From Branchiostoma floridae (Eukaryota > Chordata > Leptocardii > Amphioxiformes > Branchiostomatidae), in NCBI RefSeq assembly GCF_000003815.2, contig NC_049991.1, positions 2,163,969-2,227,968 on the forward strand: a DNA stretch of 64,000 nucleotides, read 5' to 3'. Below are positions 45,671 through 57,600 of the stretch, one piece after another. Position 1 is the stretch's first letter. Each line of letters opens with the position of its first letter. Made by a program: the position numbers and the translations under genes. The notes beneath the pieces were generated by a model. It had not been told where the DNA came from. It made no database searches and was given only the letters and a program-made list of their open reading frames with translations.

Positions 45671-48600
45671 CTGTATGTAAAAAAAGTGTGAGTCGTTTTG
45701 TGACACATCCAATTCTTTACAAAAGCTAGAAATAGAAATGGCAATTGACATATAAGACTTTAAGCAATGCTCTTGTAATTATTTCAAATATCAATACACG
45801 GGAAAGGCATACAAGAAATATTTGGAAAAAAATTACTACTAGTATACATTTTCAGCGTATCATCGATACTCATCAATAATAGCTGAATTTGGTCTAATTC
45901 ATAGGGAAATTTAATAATCAATTTACTACCCAAAACTTGACAGAAACATACCTTAATGCAGGGAAGAAGATGACTGTTGGATAGGCAGGTACTGTGAATT
46001 CCCATGGAAGATCATTCTTGTCACCGTTTATTCTACAGGGGTAAGAGGAACATTGTTTCAGTGGATACACATGCCAAAATACCTGTCATCCAAAAATATT
46101 CATATTCTTAATATGAATTCCAATAAAATTTTCATGCCTATGAATTGGTAAAAATGGTTTTTACCTTGCTAAGACTAGGTTGGAAGCCCTTTTGAAGTAA
46201 GAAGCCAACACCAGCCATATGTGTGACAGGGCAGAACATGCTCCACACCACGGGGCATAGTACAGCAGCAAAACATCCTGAAACATGGTGTCAGAAGTGG
46301 GATGGTCAGATGTACCATGTCAAAACAATAAATCAAGATGTAGTCATATAGCCTAGGCACCATCTGGATAGTAGTTTGCTCCAACGTTTGCTATGCACTA
46401 CATACCATCGCTTCTCAATCCAAATTTTATCATACACTATACATAGTCACTTCTCTGCTATTCCATCTAGGAACCTTGACATCCCTAACACCTAAAAATT
46501 TCAGACTGAAATCATCCCAATTTTAGACAAGGGAGCTGATTGGTCCCTATACATGAGCGAATTAAGGAATGAGTACAAGCACTTGTCTGAACATGCATTC
46601 CAACATCTGTGAGGGCCTGTTGTCATCGAACAAGGCCTCTAGAACCCATTCCTTAAATTTTTTGCTGACATCACCACCAAGATTTGAATGTACAGTTCCC
46701 CATTCAGGAAGCAGAAGTGAACCTACAACCCGGATGGTACCCAGGCTAGTGGTCATACTCATAGTAATTGGCCACAATGCATCTGTAACAAACATCTTTA
46801 TCATCTTTTTGCACCAGTAAGTGTGACAGTATCCAAAATAAGTATAGATCCATTCTGACTTTGACGTACCTTTGTTTCATCTAACACAACATCATGGAAT
46901 GTATCTCCAGTGACTTCCACCACGCATGGCTGGGTGGCATTGGGAAGACATACTCTCACAGGGGGAGGAGCTGTGTTGAGGTGTCTACTGAGCTGGCTTC
47001 TCGTAAAGTTGTGGATGAAAGCAGCTGTGAAATAAAATGAGACTTCATTATATACTTTCTTTTGCAAGAATGCCAAAATTGAACTTCAAGATACAGCTCA
47101 AACATTCCATTTGCATAGATGGCCTGGTTGTTCCAATATCAACGTTTAGGCCTTAAAATAATGAGAACTGTAGAACAAAATGCAGCAATTGTCATACCTA
47201 TGTTTGTCTCATTTATGGTTAGACTTGGATCCATGACAAACTGGACTTCATTCTGAAATAAAAAAGAAGAGACAATGCAAATCAAAGACCCGGAATAAGA
47301 CACACACACACTTTAGGACCAACTTTGATGCTGTTGTCTTAAAATGCAAACAAAACAAACAGAAACTGACTTGTTTACCTGGCAGCAGATGTCAAGAACT
47401 AGAAGTACATTGAATGATTTGTAAACAGTAAGGTTCATTGTTCAATAACATCAGAAAGGTGTAGTAGTAGTACAAACTTTCTTAAAAAGTGGCCTGCAGG
47501 CCAATCTGAGCTTTCATGAATAAACAAAGGTTCAAACAAACAAATTCTTCATTAAATAATACTGTTGTGTTTGAATATAAGCAGGAAATATTGATTTTTG
47601 CTGAGACAGACATAAGAACTGTAATTAAAAAACAAATCATACTCACTCTCACATCCACTATGACAATGCTTTCTGTTTCTCCATCTGTCTCTTTCACTCC
47701 CATATTCTCTGCAAAGCTCCACTGAGAGTTAGAGTCCAGCAGGTAAAAGCCCAGGCTTTTGTTCGTCCTGCATCCGAGCCCCGTGATATTCACGTCTTTC
47801 CCTTCAATGTCCACTGCCTCATCGCTCGCAGATTGCACTGTGTCTCCATTTGTGGAATGTCTAAGATTTGATTCTTTGGAATACAAGCAGCTCTTCTCGG
47901 TAGGTACTGTGTTACACTCCGTTTGAGAAGTTTTTACGTTTCTAGCTACACTGTCGTAGGTCTGCGTATTTTTGCACTGATTTGGACAATCTCCTTGCAA
48001 TTCCTGTTTGCATGTTGGCTTACTGTATGCCATGCTATCTATATTATCTTTACCCTGAGTTTGCAAAGAATCTCCTACAGCATTCAAACTGTGAGCACTT
48101 TTCACCGACGACAAACTTTTGGAGGACAGAGTTTTGCGGTTGTTTGTATTCGAGTTATCGCAGTTGCTGCGTGTTTCGGTTGGTTCCTCGGATCCGCGTA
48201 AAATTTTGCGATATTCCCTGCTTATGTTGACCAAGTCGCGTACAAGTTGCGAGTCATTGCAGTTGAAATAGTCCATGGCAACTTCCCGAAACTAGGAAGG
48301 AAAAAGTAAAAAGAATAACCATCTTTCCATTTTCCTACATTTAGATAAAAGTCATGATATGTTCAAGAAATTGACAGCTTCTGATGATACGTAATTCTAA
48401 AAAATGTGCTGAAAGTGAAAGTAAAAAGACAGTTTGTTACCATAGCAACAGAAGTGGATTCCCCATCAGGGTTGTCAGGGGTGAAGTACAACAGAGACGG
48501 TCCTGCATACAGCTCTGTGGACAGCTGCAGACTTTTCATTCCTGATAGGGGGAGCCACTGCACTGTCTGTAACGGTGGAGTTGGAGTTAGGGCATGGAGT

Positions 48601-51600
48601 CTGACATCATTGGGGAAGGCTAAAACTAAATATGTTAGCTTTCAATTTATCATTATACAGAATTGCATCAAGCTTAGCTTACTAATTATATAATTAGCTA
48701 CCCTCCCACTGGTCATGACAGATAACATAGATGCTATGTACAGCATTATCAATACAGTAGAAGCCAGTTACTTGCACAACGGATAAAAGCACACTTCAGT
48801 CTGTTAATTGCATAAAATCCCCAAATCCCAAACTGGAACGGTCCAGCTGGATAACTTTGCATTATTGCACCATCTTGATAATTGCACAAAATACGCTGGC
48901 TAATGGGGTGTGCAATTTATGGCTTCTACTGTAGTACAAATGTACATTGGAAATTTTCCTAGCTCTTTCCTACAAGTACAATGAACAGTGGAACACAGCT
49001 TAACATCCAGGACTGAACCGTGTCCAGTAGGATACATGTACATGTCGCGTAAGCAAAAGAACCAGAATCAAACTCATGGATTCTGGTTGCAGAGGCTGGG
49101 CCACTAACCACTGGACTACCTACGATGATGATGAGAGCTGTAAAATCAAATGTAACCCAGTGTACAAAATACTTTTCTGAGCCAGGTTGCACAGTATGCA
49201 ACCAGGGGCAAAACCTAGGTTGCACAACTGAATTTCAAGTTGCACCACCTACAATTCACTAATTTCTGGGGAAAAAAGGTACAATACATACATGTTTGGC
49301 TGATATGAAATGGAGAAGCCTCGGTCCATTTATTTCTTCCAAGTAAATTGACAACAAAATTGAGTTCTGAGGCTCTAAATCTAAGTTGCACCCTGTGCAA
49401 CCAGAGTTTAGAAGTAAGTTGCACCAAGCAAAAGGTGGTTGCAATGTGCAAGTGTGCAAGTGGGTATTTTGCACGCTGTAACCTACCTTAACTTTGTTCT
49501 CTTCTACCCAGGCCAAGATCTCTTGATGGGAGAAATTCCTGGTATCTGGATACACCTAATATAAAAAAAAAGTTGGACATCTTTCCATTTTTGCTAGACA
49601 TGATGATGCTTGCTTGTACAAATTGGGCCTTTGTTGTGAACGATACATGGCACTAAGTACAGAGCTCGAAATACTTTTTCCTGCCTATCTGCACTGGTGC
49701 AGGTAATATTGAAAATTACCTGCACCAGAAAAATTTCACCTGCACCGCTCTGACTTTAGGAAGTATGGATCATACTAAAATAGTTTAGGAACCATTGCTA
49801 TTTTTTCTTTTATACTTAACAATAACAATCTATATACACCAACATCTTAAGATTCAAAAGATTCAATTACCTACACTAACCTGCATATGCAGGTGGTATT
49901 TCGAGCCCTGATGTAAGAAGCTATCTTCTACTAAGAAGATATGATACCGGTAGTTAAACCCACCAGTGTATCATTGAGTGCTCTGACCATCACCACAGTT
50001 CGTGGCTCCTTGATCTTTACCAGTCCCGCCACCTCTAGACTCGTAATGACTCCAAAATTGACACCATGGAATGGTTCTGAAGGAAGAACAAACAAACCAA
50101 ACACACAAGAGATGTATTACATATTACAAGAATACTGAAACACTTGGAAGTCTTTAACACTGTTGCTGAACTGTAACAATATGGCAGCAAGTTTCTTTGC
50201 TTTTTCATTAGCAGGATATAAAGGCTAGCCCCTTATAGCTTGGTCAAAGACAGTGTCCTCAAAAACTTAAATTCAAGTTATTACCTATACACAGGCTATA
50301 CTAAAACTTAGTTACAAGCTATCAAATTCTTAAACAAGTACCATTACAGACATTTTGATTATCTTTCTAACACTCAGATGTCAAGGATATGATGTATACT
50401 AGTATAATACTTTGATATCTTTAGATACATGAACGTAAGAAAATATTTGGGTGCACCCTGTGCACCCACAGAAAATAATAAGGTGCACAGCTCCAATTTT
50501 GGGTGCACCTGGGTGCACAAGCACCCAAACTTATTTCGAGCCCTGATGTAACAAATAAATTTCATTCTTGAAAAAAGTAGCCATGGTATCCTTACATTTT
50601 TTGTAGCTTAATGCTTCCTTTCCATGTACGTTCCTCAGAACCCTATAGAAAATGGACAATGTTTCACTTCTTGTAAAACAAATGATACACACCTATTTCC
50701 AAAGCATTCTGTGCTGCCAGGTAGTAGTGCAGATATCCAAGTGTTGGTCTCCATCCACTGAAGTCGAAGTAGGCAAGTACACCTGTCTGTATCAACAGTA
50801 TATGAATCTTTTCAGTTACCTTTTTGTTTGTTTAGAACATTGTTAGAACACCTCAATAGTTACCTGTGTTGTTTATTTTAGAACACCTTAGCCGTTACCT
50901 TTTTTGTTTATTTAGAACATAAGAATTATTCCTTGTTCCAAGAAATTGTTTGTCTTCATTTTCTTTTCACTGAGGAAGGAAGGCGGATGCCTTCCGAAAC
51001 GTCTGTATAAAAATAAAGTATCCAGAAGTAAAGATTTATTCGTCTTCAATTTTAACGATTCCTGGATGTCTAACCTTCACAAACGTATATGAATCTTTGT
51101 TAGTCTTTTTAAGGACCCAATAAACTCCTGCATAAATAAATACACTGTCTTGTATTTTATTCATGTCACATATCCACCATAGAGAACATGAATCTAATGA
51201 ACTGTGCTGGAAGTTGAGAAAATTTCTTGAAACAAAAATTGTAATAACAATATTCCAACCTCAAAATCCAGTATTCAAATTTTTGACAGTGGTGCACATA
51301 GCCCACACTTAAAAGCACATTCTCATCATTTGATTAATTAAAATCTGTGCAATACAGTAAAGAAGCTCCATCTTAAGATTGGAATTCCGTTTTTCCCATT
51401 TTGAAATGTGCTAATATTTTCAATATAAAAGCACTTGGTGCAAAGTCTTTACATATGATTGACAAGTATGATGTACAGTTGTGAAATATGATAATAACTT
51501 TCATGAATATTCATTTTGAAAATTTTCTTCCTGCAGGAATTCCTGCAGGAATTCCTGCAGGAAGCGTTTTTCATGCAGGAATTCCTGCAGGAAGCGTTTT

Positions 51601-54600
51601 TCCTGCAGGAATGCTGCAGGCATTCCTGCAGAAATTCCTGCAAGAGAAAGGTAAATTCCTGCAGGAAGAATGTTTCCTGCAGGAATTTCTGCAGGAATGG
51701 CCTTGACAATGACAGGAAGCATTCTTTATGCATTTAATTTTGTTTTGAAACTGTTAAACAATGCATTAGATTTCATTAGATGTTTCAGACTTGACTTTAA
51801 CTATGTATATAAAACAGATATATAATGGAGGCATTTTTTATTGTTTTGTTTTCCTAGTTTTATTGACTGTTGCTGGAGATGCCTGGCATTAGAAATAACT
51901 GACCTATGAATGAACTTCACTTCAAGAAAATGCATTTCCTTCAGTGGCTACTCATATTTTTCAGAAGTACAGAAGCTTGGGCATGGTTACTTCTTTCATT
52001 TTTTTCTTTAATTCTTTAACATCACCACTTAGGGTTTATTAGTATCTAAGCCAATTTGATTGTACATGTAGGTGCAAGTCAGGAACATAAACACAAAATT
52101 CATAAATTTCATGACAGGCCTAAGCTTCCCTTAAAAGTATAAATTCAATTATTGTAAATTGCACATGTACTGTAAGGGTAGGGTGCCCTAATAGGATAAT
52201 CATTGGAGTCCATAAGAAAAGTACTGTACAATGAAAGTACAGTACTTTTAGTTACATGTTGTGTAAAAACCTTTATCCTATTATCAGTGCCAACCTGATG
52301 AAATTATTTTCGGAACTTCCAGTAACTATTTACTGAATTCTAAACTGTAGTAAATCAAATGATACATTCAGTTGGTGGAAAAGTAGATGACATGAACCGC
52401 CTTGTTTGCCATGCTGATAGCTGGTGTTTGGGTTATAGAAACCAACCACTGGCGGCTTTATCTCATGATGCACCCCTCAGGGTAAAACATTGATCCTTTA
52501 TTAGCATATAGCCAGGTGGCATTCACCAGTCATATTTTATGTTAGTTATGACACTGTAACACAATATTAGAAGTGTCCCGAGCCGGGTGCGTGGACACCT
52601 AGAAATTCATTAAACACTGGTGCTAAATGAATCTTATTTATTAGGTTTTTGATACCTACTGGACAGCTGTGTTTAATGAAGTGCCCAATAGAAAATAATA
52701 ATCAACCGTCACCAGATCAGATCAGATCACAGAACATTGATCAATCAGAACAACACCCTGTCCTCATCTGGAACTCTTTACATGCTCTAAAATCCTTGAG
52801 ATTGGGACAAAGGCCTTTTTATCACAAGAGTGTGATATTATCACCTCCCCTCCCCTTTCTCACCTATCTTTAGAGAAGTCATTATATAATCTCCTTTGCA
52901 CCTACATGAAGGTGTTTAAAGCCAGCAACAACAATGCGTGTATTGATTTATAATGACAGGTAATTAGAGACTGAAGTGAATGGTAGCTGCCTTATTCAGT
53001 GCCTCCACTGGTGTATAGAACAGGTCAGTATTTAACACTGCATAGAAGACTAAAGTTTACCCAAAGAGGTTTAACTACCTTGTAGATCACCAAGGAGTTT
53101 AGAATTCTCTGATCTCACTGACCTAACCTAGGTTTTACAGCAACCTTGGAATAGATATAATTTTTTACTATTTGCCTTTCAATTGGTAATATTTTACTCT
53201 TGTCTTGGCTACCTTAGGTCTCTTGTTTAAGCAAGGGGCTTTTATCTTGGTTTCAGACAAAAAGTTCCTGATGATGGGTTTGAAGGCTGATACTGATAGC
53301 CAGAATAAAGCTACCATTCCAGAATGGCTATCAGTATCACATCAAAATATATACCACAGGCCTTCTACTCTTCAAAATCAACCAGGAAAGTTTGCCAACA
53401 CGGAGGGTATTGATATGTAAAATTTGGGGTCCTGGAGTATCTTGCAAATACAAGCAATTTTTGTACTATAGAGCCAGGCGTTGAAAAGCAGAAAGGCCCA
53501 CAAAATAACAACAAACTTTTTGATAACCAAACTTATTGATAACCTGGGCTTTATCTGGTCCAAAGAACCATTATCTTTTTGACTATTAATAAACTTGAAG
53601 CCCGCTATGAAGCTGTTTACCAGTATGATTCATTATAAGCCAGAAGGCCGACATAACCGCATTCCTCTGGAACAAAGAATTTGCCAATACTGTAACTTGA
53701 ATAAGATAGAGGATGAGTGTCACTTTATTGTTTACTGTACTTTATACAACAACAAAAGAAACGTCCTCTTTGAAAATATACAAGATATGTTCCCTATTTC
53801 CAATACTTGAATACCACGGAAAAAAATTCATATTTCTCATGCAATTAGATCAACCATACACTATTGATTCCATCTGTACTTATATTTATAACTGTTTTAA
53901 GAGGTGAGAAGAAGTTGAACTTGTAAATACTGGAATCAAGGACGTTACATCAGAAGGACTGTGGACGTAGTTAACACCCCGCTGCGCCCATTGTTTCGCC
54001 GTGCGAAATCCCGCTGCCTTTCTTTGTGCCCGCCCCGCCGCGGTATTTCTTTGTATAGAACGTCCGGTGCGGGTTTTCGCGGGGTTTTGCTGGAAATTAC
54101 ATATTAATGAGCAACGCTATGACGTCAGATAGCCCGAGCCGTCCCGAGGACTCGCTCGGAATCCAGCTGTTTTCCGACTATTTCCTTATTTGGGGAGCGT
54201 TTCTGTCATGCGCAGAAGTCTGCATCTTTTAGAGAAAGAAATGGCGGACATTTTGGTGTTTATCTGATCGTCGTAGGACAATCATGGGTGAGTTTACGGA
54301 CTTTTTCGTCCAAATCTCTTCATATTCTCGGCCGCTAAATATGTAAGAAAATGCACAGATTTATGCTGCTATAACATAGTTTCGCAACTTTTCCTGTTTT
54401 AGCGAAACCTTTTTAATGAAAGTACGAACCCATTTTTTTGCATTCCTGCGTTGTTTTGATCAGATCTCGGCTCATTTTTTCAGATCGCGGAGCTCAAACT
54501 TTGCTCACAGTGTAACAAAATGCCGTAGATAGCCTTTCTCCGTGAACCAACAAAGTGGTGGGAGGGGGAAAAGTCCGTACTTTTTGGGGATCGTCGGAGA

Positions 54601-57600
54601 ACTTCTGAAGCTAAAATCGTTTGCTACATGCTGGAATACGCGGAGACATGTGCGGACAAGTTCATATCAATTTGTTTATGTAACGTTAACGTTGTACATC
54701 TAGGTTCCCAATCTTATCGAGTCCATATTTGTGCATTTTCAGGTCGCAAACTGCTGGGGAAGGGAAGGCCACTCAATCGACGTCATAGAGCATACAGCTT
54801 TGCCGAAAAGGCCATATAGTCTGAATAAAAAAATTCACGCAACTGAAGCAAGAGTAGTAATCATCGTGTTCTATTTTTATAAACTGTAACGTTATTTCTA
54901 AATAGACTAAGTAACGGTTATATCTTGTAAATCTCCGAGTCGGTATCAGACTTGACGGTAGCGATGAATAAAGGCCCCCCCTCCCCACCGTTTATTTATT
55001 TCCGCTACGCAAGCACACTTGCGCTACGCAAGCAAAGTATGAACAAGGACGATATATAACGTCCTTGTTATGAACGGGTCTTGAAGGTAAGAATTTTTTT
55101 TATAAGGATACTTCTAACATTAAGTCTGGTGTGTCACTGTCAATTATTGTGCCAGTAAAGTCAGCTATAAACCGTTACGTATTGCAAGTAAAAGTGTTAC
55201 TGCTATTGCTAGTTCTGCGCTGTTTGCATGACATCCAGCTGTCTCCAATTCTGCAAGAACTTCTTCAAAATATCACTCAAAACCAAGGTCTAACCCAAGT
55301 CATCGCCATTATAGTGAATTTGTGTTACAATAGAGGGATGCTTGTGGAAGCCTGGAATCTATGCAAATCAGGGGTAATTCATATCTAGGTGTCAATTGCT
55401 CTCTTCACACATGAATCGAAGCTTGATGAATAGGCACTGAGTTTGAGCTCAGTCCTTCTGATGTAACGTCCTTGCTGGAATGTATTAGTATTTGTAGAGG
55501 TGACAAGATACCTTTTTTTTAATCAAAATTGTACATTATCACTAGCGCTACAATCTGTACTTAGCTTGTTTGAGCACAAATGTACAATCAAGGTCATTGA
55601 TTCATTATATAGAAACAACAGGCAAAAGTTTGTTCCAGAGATTATTTGTAGTTTCCAAATCCTATTACATGGGCCTGTATATATGGCACTCACTTTCCTC
55701 TTTTTGGTAATTATGCACATTGTTATGCAGGTTCAAAGGAGGTCAGTTATTGTTAAGGCATGCTTCCCAATTAGCAAGTTGAATTAGCAAGTCCCACAGG
55801 GACTGTCCCAAAGCACTGGATGGAAAGATTCAGAACACCTCCCTGAGATCAAGGAGGTTGCTTCTTGCTGAGATATTTCTATACTGAACTGCTTTTGAGC
55901 CAGATTAGAACTAGAAGAACTTCAAAATTGCAGAAACCTGAAAATTCACTTCTGGGATAGATTACAGGACTCGAATGGTTAAACCAGATCGGCAAATTAA
56001 GGAGTAATAAAAGCTCCTTGATCTCACCAACTTGATCTGGCCCTCTTTCAACCTCCTTGATCTGGCTCAACACTTTTGTTTTGAACTGCCAACTAATGGA
56101 AATCTTAGAATTCAGAAAAATGGTAAATTAGGTAGTGCTCTGCATTGCACTTTAGCCAACCTCTCACTTTACATAATATAATATAATATTATATACCATT
56201 GAAGCTTGGATCCAGGTTACATCCAGGTATGTGACGTCATACTTTGTGGCGTCACCCAGGAAAATAAAAGTTTTTAGATAATAATCTTATATTTAGGCCA
56301 TGTTTCTGAATCAAAAATTTTTTTGAAACAGGATGTGTTTGAAGGCACTTGAAAGGCCATGAAAGAATGTAGCTTCTTACGGTTGCATAAGATAGTATTG
56401 TCAGCCTGCAAGATCCGCTTGGAGATTCTGATCATGATAGACAAAGAAGCACAGTGCAAATGACACAGTAGGGTTCGGAGGACACCAACTGACTAGTCTA
56501 ATTAGTCTGTTCTGTCAACTTTTTTTTTTTTTATTTACTTAGAGGTCACCGCAAAACAAGGCTCGTGGAGCCACTCAAGCGTTTTGGGTTACATTACTGA
56601 ATTGTGAAGAGAGATGTTTGTTTACCCTTAATTTAAACAGTTTCAGGCTGTACCCTGTGGGGAAGCAAGTCCGTGGAAGCTTATTCCATAGCGATGTTGT
56701 TCTAGGAAAAAAGCTCTGAGCGTGGAACTTCCTCCTGTTAGGTGGATTGTGGAGGAAAAAAGGATGATTTGTTTCCGTGGAAGTGGCTAAACGGGTTCTT
56801 GCTGTGAAGGTTCGTATTGAAGGCACAAGTGAATGAAGTTCTGCCGAGCATTTACCATGGAAGTACCGATAGAAAAGTGCTAGGCTAGCTACATCACGCC
56901 TTTGGGCCAATGGTTGTAGTGTGGCGAATAAGTCGCTGCCAACAATGTTCCTTAACCGTTTTTGTACTCTAGATATTGAGGCAGGTCAGGGAGTTCTGGG
57001 AGGCTCCAGCCCAAATGTGACAACAATATTCCATTTTGGGCCTTATCTGACTCTTATAAAGATAAAGAATAGCAGTTTTTAGAATAGCAGCACTTTTAGC
57101 TTGAGTGGTAAATGTGTTGGGTTCATGAGCTGGCGGGCCCAGGTTAAAATCCTGGGAGCCAGGCACAAATTTTTCTCTTGTGTTTCAGAAGTGTAAGGTT
57201 GTGAAGGACGTTGCACTTCTGTGAGGGCCTGCATGCCTTTTTCCGTTAAGTGTTACGAGCCATTTTAATTTACCGTTAATCGTTACCGACCCACTCTAAT
57301 TCACCGTTAAGCGTTATCGGTATATTCTTCGTGAAGCGTATTGGTCGTTTTAATTCCACGTTAATCGTTACTTGTTATCCCGAATTCACCGTTAAGCATT
57401 ACCAAGAAATTCTTCGTAACAAGTTATACCCACGAAGTCAAATGCCAGATAGAGCCCCTGAAAATGCAGGAAATGGTGTTTCAAAGGGTCCAGATTTCAA
57501 AATTTCTCTGAGCCTCCCGGCCGCTTCGGGTAAAAATATGTTGCGGAAGCGTCGCCCCTCCCCCTCCCAAAAAACCTTTTCACTCAAACAGATTTCAGTG

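Larger units (their letters stand above)
53937..55474. repeat. 24-bp inverted repeats bracketing the promoter-like segment
   Basis: CAAGGACGTTACATC with the following 9 bases (53937-53960) is repeated as a perfect reverse complement at 55451-55474. A related palindrome, AACAAGGACG / CGTCCTTGTT around ATATATAA, is at 55042-55069. Direct GCTACGCAAGCA repeats lie at 55003-55034. Confidence 0.75.

Noticed and set aside
46562-46820. Opposed 80- and 83-codon frames inside a TXNDC11 intron
   Set aside because: They lie between two exons whose phases already join. Including them would break the TXNDC11 frame, and they lack motifs.
51449-51737. Four overlapping frames with LQEFLQE/PAGIPAG peptides
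   Set aside because: Produced by the TTCCTGCAGGAA palindromes, which read open in all directions. Not a protein.
57096-57172. tRNA gene
   Set aside because: A- and B-box-like segments exist, but acceptor and anticodon stems do not pair. Same conclusion for 39896, 49070 and 62490.
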